Below are positions 46,648 to 55,073 of a DNA stretch of 64,000 bases, piece after piece. A program made the position numbers and the translations under genes. Source of the DNA: Caulobacter rhizosphaerae (GTDB lineage: Bacteria; Pseudomonadota; Alphaproteobacteria; Caulobacterales; Caulobacteraceae). Numbering within the stretch: the stretch's first letter is position 1; every line of letters starts with the position of its first letter. The stretch covers positions 167,493 through 231,492 of the forward strand of contig NZ_CP048816.1 in the NCBI RefSeq assembly GCF_010977555.1, given 5' to 3'. A model generated the notes under the pieces. It saw only the letters and a program-made list of their open reading frames with translations, was not told the origin of the DNA and searched no databases.

Positions 46648-46944
46648 CTTGGGTCCTCCCTTTAGGGCTTTTCGCTCTGGTCTGGCCTGGACGGCGCGTC
46701 GCCAGTCGCGCGATTTTCCAGCAAAGAAAATAAAAGACAATCCATCCTGCTTATAATCTTGATCCCTTCCGGGCGATGATGTTCTACAGCGGTCGAACGG
46801 AGGGACGGCCTCGACATCGTCGCGCGGCGGCGCGCGCGACGGCTCAAAGCTCTCCAGTCCAGGAGCGCGCCGGACGCTTCGGGGCGATCCGTCTTCAGGC
46901 GCCTAAGCTCTCTCAAGGCGCTGGTCCGCAACGGGAGGCGCGCA
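46648..46944. promoter_or_regulatory. divergent promoter region between propeller and GH106-like genes
   Basis: The gap has an A+T-rich stretch at 46715-46765 with TATAAT at 46752-46757 on the plus strand, a probable -10 for the rightward gene. No clear -35 was found. The rest is GC-rich, with no repeat longer than a few bases. Confidence 0.35.
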
Positions 46945-49407
46945 ATGCCCAACAGACTTCTAGCCCTGATCCTGGCGGGCGTTGCCGGCAGTGGCCTGGG
47001 GACCGAAGCCAGGGCGCAAACGGCGTCCGAGAGCAGGGTCGTGACCCCGCGGATGTTCGCGGCGCCGCCGGCGGCCTACCGTCCGATCGCGACCTTGAGC
47101 GACACGGTCATTCCCGACGGCGCGGTGGAGAAGGTCCGCCGCGCCTTGGTCGATGGCGACTACGGGAGCTTCATGTTCAGCCCGTCGCGCGATCCCGCCC
47201 GGGAAATGCCCAAGCTGCCCCCGGACTACAAGGAGGCCATGCGGCCGGTGGGACGGCTTGATCAGTATCCGCCCGGCGCGTCCCAGTGGCTGCCCAAGGC
47301 CCTGCCGGGTGAAGCGATCCTGGGGTCATTCCTCACCGATCTTGGCGTGACGTTTCCGCCCCAGCCGAACGCGTCCCAGCCGAGCCCGGCCAAGTCCAAG
47401 GGCCCTGGGTTCTGGACGCCCGAATATATCGACATCGTGACCAAGACGCTCGAGGTCGCGCGCCAGAACGGCCGGTTCGCCGTCTATTACGACGAGGCCG
47501 GGTTCCCCAGCGGGATCGTCGATCACACCACGCCGCTCGCGCTTCAGCGCAAGGTGCTCAGCCGGGCCAGTTTTCCGGTGGTCGGCGGCCAAGGCTTGAA
47601 TGTGCCCGTCGACGGCGCCGTTCAGGCCGTCACCGCGCGCAACGCCGCCTCCGGCCAGGTCGTCGATCTGAGCGCGCACGTGGCGTCGGGGCGCCTGAGC
47701 TGGGTCGCGCCGGCGGGCGACTGGACGATCGAGGCCTTCTCCCTGACGCGGGCCAAGCCCAGCGGCATCGCCAGTGATCCGGCCGTCTCGATCGATCCTC
47801 TCGATCCGGCAGCCGTCGATTGGTTCATCGATAACAGCTACGAGCGGATGTATCGGGCCTTCAAGCCCTATGTGGGCTCGGTCATCACCGCCACCTTCTT
47901 CGACGACGTGGGCGTCTATTCGTTCGAGAACACCTGGTCGGCCGGCATCGGCGCGCGCTTCAAGGCGATCACCGGTCGCGATCCCCAGCCCTATTATGGC
48001 GCGCTCTGGGGCGATATCGGCCCCGACACCCAGGCCGCCCGCGTGGGCTTCTTCAAGGCGCGCGCTGAATTGCTCGGCGAAGGCGTGCCCAAGAGGGTGG
48101 CGGCGTGGGATCGCAAGCACGGCCTGGAGGCCATGGGCCACCCGCCGGGCAACTATGACCTGCAGCCCACCGACATGAACGGCGACCCCTTCAAGTTCTT
48201 CGCCCATACCGACGTGCCGCTGGCCGACGCCATCTTCGGCTTTGGCTTCGGACGCGACGGCTACAAGCTGATCAGCTCGGTCTCCTCGGCCCGCGACCTG
48301 CCGGTGACGGCGGTCGAGGTCTTCAGCGCCTCGGGCACGACCATGGGCTATCGCCGCCTGATCGAGCTCTATGTGCGCGGCGCCAACCGTTTCGTGGTCA
48401 CGCCGTTCCTGACCCACGGCGCGATCGGCGGCCCCAAGGATTTCGCCAACTGGGCCGGCCGAAGCTCGATGCTGCTGCAGGGGGGACGCCATGTCGCCGA
48501 CATCGCCATCCTCTATCCGATCGAGTCGCTTCAGGCCTTCTACGCCTTCGAGGCCCCCGGCAACGGGCCCAAGCTGCCGCATGGCGATTATGTCTCCGAT
48601 GACACCGACTACCAGGCGGTCGGTGGGATGCTGGTCGACGACCTCCATCGCGACTTCACCTTCATCCACCCCGATGATCTGAAGAGCGCCAAGCTGAAGA
48701 TCGCTTCACGGGCCTTGATCCTCGACAACAGGATCAATCGCGAGACCTACAAGGCCGTGATCCTGCCGGGCGGCGAGGTCCTGTCGGTGGCCGCCCTGGC
48801 CAAGATCAAGGCGTTCTACGATGCGGGCGGGGTGGTGATCGCAACCTCGCTGCTGCCGTCCAAGTCCGCGGAATTTGGGCGCGACGCGGAGGTGCGCGCC
48901 TTGGTCAGCGCCCTGTTCGGCATCGACCCGGCCGCGCCCATGCCCGACGGGACCAGCGCGATCCACGCCAACCGGCGCGGCGGCAAGGCGGTCTTCATCC
49001 GCAAGCCGAGCCCGGCGGCGCTTTCCGAGGTGCTCGACCGTGTCGGTCTGGCGCCCGACGTGGCGGTCGAGGGCAACCCCACGCCGCGCACAGGCAATGG
49101 CGTCTTCGGCTACATCCATCGCCAGAAGGAAGGCAAGGACCTCTATTTCTTCGGCAATTCCAGCGACACGCCGATCGACGCCATGGTGGAACTGCGCGGC
49201 CATCTGATCCGGCCGCAGATCTGGAATCCCCACACGGGCGAGGTGAGCGCGGCGACCGAGGTGAGCTACAGCCGGCAAGGCCGGGGCGCGACCACCCGGC
49301 TGCGCCTGAAGGTGGGAGCGGTTTCGTCTCGGTTCATCGTCGGCGCCCAGGCGCGGCGAGGTCGTAGCGGCGGACGCCGGGCGCCGGGTGGCTTGGGTCC
49401 GTCTTGA
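46945..49407 (+). CDS. exported GH106-like glycoside hydrolase, short form (second copy)
   Basis: The 820-residue protein begins MPNRLLALILAGVAGSGLGT, a signal peptide, with GGGAGG 7 bases before the ATG. It is a paralogue of the protein at 1215-3554 over the whole length: AVYYDEAGFPSGIVDHTTPL, FFDDVGVYSFENTW, ALWGDIGPDTQAARVGFFKA, GHPPGNYDLQP, KLISSVSSARDLPVTAVEVF, GGRHVADIAILYPIESLQAF and FTFIHPDDL. It probably has the GH106-type barrel and hydrolyses rhamnosides or related sugars. The last 20 residues are Arg/Gly-rich. The pair bracket the region-A cluster. Confidence 0.87.
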   Translation: MPNRLLALILAGVAGSGLGTEARAQTASESRVVTPRMFAAPPAAYRPIATLSDTVIPDGAVEKVRRALVDGDYGSFMFSPSRDPAREMPKLPPDYKEAMRPVGRLDQYPPGASQWLPKALPGEAILGSFLTDLGVTFPPQPNASQPSPAKSKGPGFWTPEYIDIVTKTLEVARQNGRFAVYYDEAGFPSGIVDHTTPLALQRKVLSRASFPVVGGQGLNVPVDGAVQAVTARNAASGQVVDLSAHVASGRLSWVAPAGDWTIEAFSLTRAKPSGIASDPAVSIDPLDPAAVDWFIDNSYERMYRAFKPYVGSVITATFFDDVGVYSFENTWSAGIGARFKAITGRDPQPYYGALWGDIGPDTQAARVGFFKARAELLGEGVPKRVAAWDRKHGLEAMGHPPGNYDLQPTDMNGDPFKFFAHTDVPLADAIFGFGFGRDGYKLISSVSSARDLPVTAVEVFSASGTTMGYRRLIELYVRGANRFVVTPFLTHGAIGGPKDFANWAGRSSMLLQGGRHVADIAILYPIESLQAFYAFEAPGNGPKLPHGDYVSDDTDYQAVGGMLVDDLHRDFTFIHPDDLKSAKLKIASRALILDNRINRETYKAVILPGGEVLSVAALAKIKAFYDAGGVVIATSLLPSKSAEFGRDAEVRALVSALFGIDPAAPMPDGTSAIHANRRGGKAVFIRKPSPAALSEVLDRVGLAPDVAVEGNPTPRTGNGVFGYIHRQKEGKDLYFFGNSSDTPIDAMVELRGHLIRPQIWNPHTGEVSAATEVSYSRQGRGATTRLRLKVGAVSSRFIVGAQARRGRSGGRRAPGGLGPS

Positions 49408-49547
49408 CCGGCCCCGGCATGGCAGGTCGCCGGACCGACGCGAGTGACGACGCAGGAGTCGAGCCGAAACGGCCCTTGATCACGCGTGGGGCATACGACA
49501 AAAGAGACCTATGGTTGTGGAAACTTGGCGTAGGTCTCGCGGCGGGC

Positions 49548-50102
49548 ATGATTGAGCGTCTCACCGAGCGGGAACGTCAGATCCTTGAACTGGCCGCACG
49601 ACACCTGACGTCAAAGCAAATCGGACCCTTGCTGGGGATCCGGCCCGCCTCGGTCGACACCTTCATGCAGAGCATCATCAGAAAGCTCGAGGTGGCCGGC
49701 CGCAAGGATGCGGTGATCGCCTACATCGCCGCGCGCGACGCGCGGCCATCGAATCGAGATGATCTCGACTTTGGATCATCGCCAATGGCTCCCTCCGAGC
49801 CTGCGAGGCCAGCTGGCGTGGTCTCCGGTGACGGTCATCGCCATCCCATACCGGCAGCTGACGGCGCGTTGGCCCCCACGGGGGTGAACGGGTCGGCGGT
49901 CGAGAGGCGGGCCAAAGCGGCGCGCCGCCTGTCTTGGGATTTGGGATCACCGGCCCGGCGACTGGTCGCCGTTGCGATCGCCGCCATGGTTCTAAGCTTG
50001 GTCACCTTCGGCGCCATCGCCGTCGGTTACGGACTAAACCAGGTGTTCGATCGCATGCTGCGCGATCATGGCAACCAACCAGAGGCCTCCCAGGCCAAGT
50101 AA
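49548..50102 (+). CDS. LuxR-type HTH regulator with a C-terminal membrane segment
   Basis: From the ATG at 49548 the protein has 184 residues. A LuxR-type helix-turn-helix occupies about residues 3-55 (LTERERQILELAARHLTSKQ, IGPLLGIRPASVDTFMQSII). A flexible Pro/Ala-rich linker follows, then one strong hydrophobic segment about residues 143-165 (VAVAIAAMVLSLVTFGAIAV). No receiver or sensor domain is present, so this is an output domain tethered to the membrane. The start is uncertain: in-frame codons continue to 49404, but the HTH begins at once after 49548. It heads the mobile-element region and may regulate transfer genes. Unknown ligand. Confidence 0.7.
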   Translation: MIERLTERERQILELAARHLTSKQIGPLLGIRPASVDTFMQSIIRKLEVAGRKDAVIAYIAARDARPSNRDDLDFGSSPMAPSEPARPAGVVSGDGHRHPIPAADGALAPTGVNGSAVERRAKAARRLSWDLGSPARRLVAVAIAAMVLSLVTFGAIAVGYGLNQVFDRMLRDHGNQPEASQAK

Positions 50103-50114
50103 AAGAGTAAGTCC

Positions 50115-50444
50115 ATGCAGAACCTGACCGGAGCTCGCGTCGCCAAACAGTTGTTTTCGGCTGAGGACGCCATCGACCATACCCTTGGCGAGACCGCGAA
50201 GCTCATCGCCTCCATGTGCGAGGCGCGCATCACCAACCGGTTGCCCGCCATTGCCGGTCAGCGGGTGATCGGCGGCGCCGCCGAGGCCCTGGCGGCCCTG
50301 GAGCGGGCGCGCCGCAGCGTGCTGGACACGCATGATGGGCTGGCTTCGCTGCGCGACGAGTACGGGTTTGAAACCTTCGCCGCCGGCGTCTTGCATAAGC
50401 CCGAAACCGTTGCGCCATCCGGGGCGCTCGAGGTCGCGGCCTAA
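50115..50444 (+). CDS. conserved-type hypothetical protein (109 aa)
   Basis: The protein begins MQNLTGARVAKQLFSAEDAI with AAGAG a few bases before the ATG, and follows the membrane-anchored HTH gene by 12 bases. It is predicted largely helical, with no signal or membrane segment and no motif I recognise. It is probably part of the same transcript. Function unknown. Confidence 0.7.
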   Translation: MQNLTGARVAKQLFSAEDAIDHTLGETAKLIASMCEARITNRLPAIAGQRVIGGAAEALAALERARRSVLDTHDGLASLRDEYGFETFAAGVLHKPETVAPSGALEVAA

Positions 50445-50455
50445 GCGCACAAGGC

Positions 50456-50953
50456 GTGTTCCCCTGGTCTCCCCTGCTCTTTGCGATCGCCATGATCATC
50501 ATCTGCATGGCGGCGCTGCTGCGCGGAGGCTGGGAGGAAAAGGTGTTGGGCGCCGCCTACATGGCCGCCTGCATGGCGTCGCTGGCGGTGGAAGAGCGCC
50601 CTTGGGTGGGACCCCAAGGACTGGTCATCGCCATCGACGCCATCGTGCTGGCCCTCGCCGTCGGGGTGGTCTTGCGATCGAGCAAGGGCTGGCCGATCGT
50701 CGCCGCCGCCTTTCAGGTTCTGACCGTCGGCGCACACCTGGCCTTTGTCGCGGCTCACGGGAGGCTCGGCGCGGCCGGGTACCTGACCGTCCTGGCGCTG
50801 TGGAGTTACGGAACGGTGGCGGCGATCGCCTGGGGCGCGGTCCCCCTCGTCCTGGCGTCGTCGCCGATGTTTCGCCACGACCGCGTCGCACCCGCGTCGG
50901 TCCCCGCGCCCGGAGGCCAAGGAGAGGGGCCACCGCCTGAAGACCATGAATGA
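50456..50953 (+). CDS. small integral membrane protein of unknown function
   Basis: A GTG start at 50456 follows the previous gene by 11 bases and gives 165 residues with about four to five hydrophobic segments (LLFAIAMIIICMAALL; VLGAAYMAACMASLA; LVIAIDAIVLALAVGVVL; VAAAFQVLTVGAHLAFVAA; YLTVLALWSYGTVAAIAW). The C-terminal 25 residues are polar. The ribosome site is weak, so an ATG at 50491 is possible. The position suggests a role in the transfer system or a phage-like envelope function, but no family is recognised. Confidence 0.6.
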   Translation: MFPWSPLLFAIAMIIICMAALLRGGWEEKVLGAAYMAACMASLAVEERPWVGPQGLVIAIDAIVLALAVGVVLRSSKGWPIVAAAFQVLTVGAHLAFVAAHGRLGAAGYLTVLALWSYGTVAAIAWGAVPLVLASSPMFRHDRVAPASVPAPGGQGEGPPPEDHE

Positions 50954-51063
50954 TCAGGTCTGAGAGATGATGTCGCCGGCGTTCCGAAGAGGATCCGGCC
51001 TCCGGAGTGTTCGCCGCTTGAGAACGGCCTGTGCCTTGAGTGCTGTAGACGAAGCGTAGCGCC

Positions 51064-51083
51064 GGCTGGTTTTTACACCAGCC
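51064..51083 (+). promoter_or_regulatory. palindrome just before the HTH gene ribosome site
   Basis: GGCTGGT (51064-51070) and ACCAGCC (51077-51083) are perfect arms with a TTTTAC loop. The AGGAG ribosome site starts at 51084, directly after. It may be an autoregulatory operator, or an RNA hairpin that modulates translation. Confidence 0.5.
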
Positions 51084-51096
51084 AGGAGTCGAGTTC

Positions 51097-51360
51097 TTGA
51101 GCAATCTCTTATCGCCACGCCTACGCCAGTGCCTGATGCTGGCGCGTGAGGGTCACACCGCCGTCGAGATCGCGTTCGTCCTGGGCTTGTCCTACCGAAC
51201 GGTGAACCAGTATTTGTCGGACGCCTACAAGCGATTGGGCGCCCGTAATCGCATGCAGGCCGTCTCGATCGCCGTGCGGCGGGGAGAAATTCCCGCGGTC
51301 GAATCGCCGTCGCCGCCGTTTTCGTTGGGCTCAGGGTCGGAGTGTGCGCCCCCGGGGTAG
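51097..51360 (+). CDS. small LuxR-type HTH protein
   Basis: An 87-residue protein begins at a TTG (51097) with AGGAG 8 bases upstream. It is almost only a LuxR-type helix-turn-helix: LSPRLRQCLMLAREGHTAVE, FVLGLSYRTVNQYLSDAYKR, LGARNRMQAV. There is no receiver or ligand domain. It resembles the HTH of the upstream membrane-anchored protein. It probably controls the trb operon that begins 338 bases downstream and may act by protein contact or constitutively. Confidence 0.82.
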   Translation: MSNLLSPRLRQCLMLAREGHTAVEIAFVLGLSYRTVNQYLSDAYKRLGARNRMQAVSIAVRRGEIPAVESPSPPFSLGSGSECAPPG

Positions 51361-51698
51361 GCGTGCATGGCGAGCGGTTCCAGCGAGCCAGCTGCAGATC
51401 GCGCGCCGGGACGCTTCTGGGTCGGCTTGGCGGCGCGGACCACTAGACGCTCCATCGCGATCGGCGACGGCCCATGAGCCATCGGCGGCTGCCTGCGGCT
51501 GGGGTAGCTCGGCGAAGCACGGCGCATCGGCCCGTCTTACGTTGAGGAACGCGGATCGCTGGAATCGCTCTGCAAGCTTCAGCAACGAGTTTCTACCGTT
51601 GGAGGCGTCCACCGGCAGAGGTCTGGCCCGCATTTCCTCGGAATTGTGGCCTTACCGCCGGCTTGCCACCGTCCCCCGAACGCAACTGGGAGACGGCG
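51361..51698. promoter_or_regulatory. gap before trbC, probable trb promoter region; trbB is absent here
   Basis: This 338-base stretch holds no gene I can support. Short frames exist on both strands, but they resemble no family and have no good ribosome site. trbB, which normally precedes trbC in P-type systems, is not here. The region probably contains the promoter of the trb operon, but no -35/-10 pair was clear. Confidence 0.4.
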
Positions 51699-52055
51699 AT
51701 GGCGAGAGGTTCAAGATCACCTGACGGTCCGGCCAGGCGCGCCAGGACGCTGCGCTGGGGGCTTGCCCTGGGCCTGCTGGCCAGCTTGGCCGCGGGTCCG
51801 GCCCTGGCGGGCGGCACGGGGGGCGGCATGCCCTGGGACGGTTGGCTGACCTCGATCGCCGACTCCATCACCGGCCCTGTGGCCAAGGCCATCGGGGTGA
51901 TCGCCATCGCCGTCACCGGTCTTGGCGTGGCCATTTCCGAGGGCGGGTCCTGGGTGCGCAAGGGCATGCAGGTGATGTTCGCCCTATGCATCGCGTTTTC
52001 CGCCTCGACCTTCTTCCTGGGCTTCTTGGGCTTTACCGGCGGGGCGGGCTTTTGA
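51699..52055 (+). CDS. trbC: TrbC/VirB2-type conjugative pilin precursor
   Basis: The 118-residue protein has a long signal (RTLRWGLALGLLASLAAGPALA) and then two hydrophobic helices separated by a short loop (AKAIGVIAIAVTGLGVAISE; VMFALCIAFSASTFFLGFLG), as in TrbC/VirB2 pilins. These assemble the conjugative pilus after processing. GGGAG precedes the ATG at 51699. Its TGA overlaps the next start by one base, and gene order C-D-E follows the Trb system. Confidence 0.88.
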   Translation: MARGSRSPDGPARRARTLRWGLALGLLASLAAGPALAGGTGGGMPWDGWLTSIADSITGPVAKAIGVIAIAVTGLGVAISEGGSWVRKGMQVMFALCIAFSASTFFLGFLGFTGGAGF

Positions 52056-52315
52056 TGGCCGGCGTCGAGGGCTTCGAGATCGATCTGCCCGGCGCGCTGT
52101 CGGAGCCGGTGACCCTGGCGGGCGTGCCGCGCATGGCCGCGGTGCTGATCGGCACCCTGACGGCGCTGCTGAGCCTGGGCCTGCAGACGCCCTGGATCGG
52201 CCTACCGCTCGGAGCCCTGCTCTACGGCGGGGCGCTGTGGATGGCCAAGCGCGATCCGTACGTCTTCGACATCCTGCGCCGGCACCTGCGCCAGCCTGGC
52301 CACCTGGACGGCTAG
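52055..52315 (+). CDS. trbD: TrbD/VirB3-type inner-membrane protein
   Basis: The 86-residue protein starts at the ATG that overlaps the trbC TGA. It has a hydrophobic stretch (AAVLIGTLTALLSLGLQ) and a second one (IGLPLGALLYGGALWM), then KRDPYVFDILRRHLRQP, the typical YxxxxLR tail of VirB3/TrbD. It works with TrbE at the inner membrane in pilus assembly. trbE begins 3 bases after its stop. Confidence 0.87.
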   Translation: MAGVEGFEIDLPGALSEPVTLAGVPRMAAVLIGTLTALLSLGLQTPWIGLPLGALLYGGALWMAKRDPYVFDILRRHLRQPGHLDG

Positions 52316-52318
52316 GCC

Positions 52319-54778
52319 ATGCTGTTTCTCAACGAGTACCGCACGCGCGCCTCGCGTCTTTGCGATCACCTGCCCTGGGCCCTGCTGATCGCGCCGGGCG
52401 TGGTTCTCAACAAGGACGGGTCGTTCCAGCGGACGCTGGAGTTTCGTGGACCGGACCTGGCCAGCGCCACCTCGGCCGGGCTGATGGCGGCGCGGGCCCA
52501 GCTCAACAACGCCCTGCGACGCCTCGGCTCGCGCTGGTGCCTGCATGTGGAGGCCGTCCGCTCGGCCTCGCAGTCCTATCCGTCCGGCCGCTTTCCCGAT
52601 CCGGTCAGTCACCTGATCGACGAGGAACGTCGCGCGGCGTTCGAGGCCGAGGCCGTTCATTTCGAGAGCCGCTACTTCGCCACCTTCACCTACCTGCCGC
52701 CGCAAGACGCCATCGGTCGGGCCGAGGCGCTTCTGGTGGAGAACCTGCCCCAGGGGCGCGGGGCCGGGGCGCTCTATCGTCAGGCGCTGGAGGAGTTCCT
52801 GGCCACGGTGGCGGGGATCGCCGACATCCTGTCGGGCGTCTTCCCGCTGGTCCGCGCGCTCGACGACGAGCAGACCCTTACGTATCTGCACGCCTGCGTC
52901 TCGACCAAGGCTCACCGCGTCGCGGTCCCTGAGCCGCCCGCCTATCTGGACGCGGTCCTCACCGACGACGATTTTCTGGGCGGGCTGCATCCGCGCCTGG
53001 GCGGTCACTACCTGCGCACCGTCTCGGTCCGCGCCTATCCGTCCGCCAGCTGGCCGGGGATCCTCGACCAGCTCAACAGCCTGGGCCTGGCCTATCGTTG
53101 GGTCTCGCGGTTCCTGCCCCTCGACAAGGAAGACGCTCGGCGCGCGGTGACCACCTTGCGCAAGCGCTGGTTCTCCAAGCGCAAGGGCCTGCTGGCCGTC
53201 CTCAAGGAAGCCATCACCCACGAACCTTCGCTGCTGGAGGATCCCGACGCCCTGCAAAAGACCCATGACGCCGACGCGGCCCTGATGATCCTGGGCGGGG
53301 ACGCCGCCTCGATGGGCTATTTCACGCCGACCCTGACGCTGACCGATCCGGATCCGGACCGTCTGGCGGCCAAGGTCCGCCTGGTCGAGGGGGTGATCAA
53401 CCGCGCCGGCTTCGTCACCAAGGCCGAGGACCTCAACGCCGTGGAGGCCTGGCTCGGCAGCCTGCCTGGCCAGGCCTATGCCGACGTGCGCCGGCCGATG
53501 GTCTCCTCGCTCAATCTCTGCGACCTCTTGCCGGTTTCGGCGATCTGGCCAGGCCCGAGGATCAACGGCCACCTCAGCGCCGAATGCGCCAAGCAGGGCG
53601 CGAGCGGCGCCCAGCCGCCGCTGATCCATGGGCGCACCGACGCCACCACCCCGTTCCGGCTGGACCTGCACCAGGGTGATGTCGGCCACGCCTTCGTGGT
53701 TGGGCCGACCGGCGCGGGCAAGTCGGTGCTGCTCAACATGCTGGCCCTGCAATGGCGGCGCTATCCCCACGCCCGGGTGGTGATCTTCGACAAGGGCCGC
53801 AGCAGCCGCGCGGCCACGCTCCTGGTCGGCGGGGGCTTCTATGATCTGGGGCCGTGGAACGACGGCTTGGCTTTCCAGCCGTTGGCGCGGATCGATCGGT
53901 CCGACGAGCGTGTCTGGGCCCAGGACTGGCTCCTGGACCTGCTGGCCGCCTCGGGCGTGGAGACCACGCCGGCGGTCAAGGACGAGCTTTGGAAGGCCCT
54001 GGTCAACCTGGCGGCCGGTCCGGCCGAGCAGCGCACCCTCACCGTCCTGGCCGCCACCGTCCAGGACCTCGACGTCAAGGCCGCGCTCAAACCGTTCACC
54101 CTGGAGGGGCCGCACGGCCATTTGCTGGACGCGGCCGAGGAACGGCTGACCGCCCGGGCCTGGCAAGCCTTTGAGCTGGGGGCGCTGATGGAGAGTCCCG
54201 CGGCCCTGGGGCCGGTGCTGACCTATCTTTTCCATGTCCTGGAGCGGGGCTTCGACGGCCGGCCGACCCTGATCGTCCTGGACGAGGCCTGGCGCTTCCT
54301 AGAATCGACGGCCTTCGCCCTGAAGATCCGCGAATGGCTTTGGACGGTGCGCAAGCTCAATGTCTGCGTGGTGTTCAGCACGCTCAGCCTGTCGAGCATC
54401 TCGGGCAGCCCGATCGCCGCGGCGCTGATGGAGGGCTGCCCGACCCGGATCTTCCTGCCCAATCCCGAGGCGCGCGCGCCCCTGCTGGCCAAGGCCTATG
54501 GCGGTTTTGGGCTCAACGACCAGCAGATCGAGATCATCGCCGGGGCCGCGCCCAAGCGCGAGTACTACTACCAGAGCCCGGCCGGCAACCGGCTGTTCGA
54601 GCTGGGCTTGGGACCCGTGGCCCTGGCCGCCGCCGGCGCGTCGGGCGCGGCCGACCAGGCGATGATCAGCCGCCTCCTGCGCGAACATGGCGTCGAGGGC
54701 TTCGCGGCGGCCTTCTATCGCGCCCGGGGCCTGGGCGAGGTCGGCGATTTCCTCGAGGAGGCCCGGCATGCGGCCTGA
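52319..54778 (+). CDS. trbE: TrbE/VirB4-type conjugation ATPase
   Basis: The 819-residue protein has Walker A GPTGAGKS at about residue 463 and Walker B LIVLDEAW at about 650. It has the VirB4 N-terminal domain (MLFLNEYRTRASRLCDHLPW) and the long C-terminal ATPase region, with KKR-like RWFSKRKG near 280. It energises pilus and type IV secretion assembly at the inner membrane. It is followed by an overlapping gene for a small membrane protein. The length fits TrbE (about 820-850). Confidence 0.95.
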   Translation: MLFLNEYRTRASRLCDHLPWALLIAPGVVLNKDGSFQRTLEFRGPDLASATSAGLMAARAQLNNALRRLGSRWCLHVEAVRSASQSYPSGRFPDPVSHLIDEERRAAFEAEAVHFESRYFATFTYLPPQDAIGRAEALLVENLPQGRGAGALYRQALEEFLATVAGIADILSGVFPLVRALDDEQTLTYLHACVSTKAHRVAVPEPPAYLDAVLTDDDFLGGLHPRLGGHYLRTVSVRAYPSASWPGILDQLNSLGLAYRWVSRFLPLDKEDARRAVTTLRKRWFSKRKGLLAVLKEAITHEPSLLEDPDALQKTHDADAALMILGGDAASMGYFTPTLTLTDPDPDRLAAKVRLVEGVINRAGFVTKAEDLNAVEAWLGSLPGQAYADVRRPMVSSLNLCDLLPVSAIWPGPRINGHLSAECAKQGASGAQPPLIHGRTDATTPFRLDLHQGDVGHAFVVGPTGAGKSVLLNMLALQWRRYPHARVVIFDKGRSSRAATLLVGGGFYDLGPWNDGLAFQPLARIDRSDERVWAQDWLLDLLAASGVETTPAVKDELWKALVNLAAGPAEQRTLTVLAATVQDLDVKAALKPFTLEGPHGHLLDAAEERLTARAWQAFELGALMESPAALGPVLTYLFHVLERGFDGRPTLIVLDEAWRFLESTAFALKIREWLWTVRKLNVCVVFSTLSLSSISGSPIAAALMEGCPTRIFLPNPEARAPLLAKAYGGFGLNDQQIEIIAGAAPKREYYYQSPAGNRLFELGLGPVALAAAGASGAADQAMISRLLREHGVEGFAAAFYRARGLGEVGDFLEEARHAA

Positions 54779-55073
54779 TCACGCCGGCCTCCCCGCCGCA
54801 GAGGCCGACATCCCGGAGGCCGGCGCGCCGACGCTGTCGCGCGCCGGACGGCGATGGGCGCGCCTGGCCTTCGTCCTCTCCCTGACCCCGGGTTTGGTGA
54901 TCACCATGGTTCTGGCCCCGGCCCTGCGCAGTCCGACGCTGCTGGCGATCGGCGTGGCCCTGACGCTGGCGGCCTTCCTCGCCCATCGGCGGCTGACGGC
55001 GGTCATCATTCGCCTGGCCGCCGACGCCGATCCAGATCCGCTGTCCATGTCCTCGCCCCTGGAGGCCCCATGA
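54768..55073 (+). CDS. small membrane protein between trbE and trbJ
   Basis: A 101-residue frame starts at an ATG 11 bases before the trbE stop ends and its own TGA overlaps the trbJ ATG. It has two membrane segments (LAFVLSLTPGLVITMVLAP and TLLAIGVALTLAAFLA). Some Trb clusters carry an extra small gene here; I cannot name the family. The strong overlaps support expression within the operon. Confidence 0.72.
   Translation: MRPDHAGLPAAEADIPEAGAPTLSRAGRRWARLAFVLSLTPGLVITMVLAPALRSPTLLAIGVALTLAAFLAHRRLTAVIIRLAADADPDPLSMSSPLEAP

Noticed and set aside
49408..49547. Attachment site or element boundary at the left of the trb region
   Set aside because: No tRNA, direct repeat or integrase gene was visible, so the border of the element cannot be fixed.
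51331..51724. Overlapping frames on both strands before trbC
   Set aside because: No start signal, biased composition and no similarity to TrbB or any known family; treated as non-coding.
52202..54235. Long minus-strand frame opposite trbE
   Set aside because: trbE carries Walker A and B motifs on the plus strand, and the minus frame is a composition artefact.
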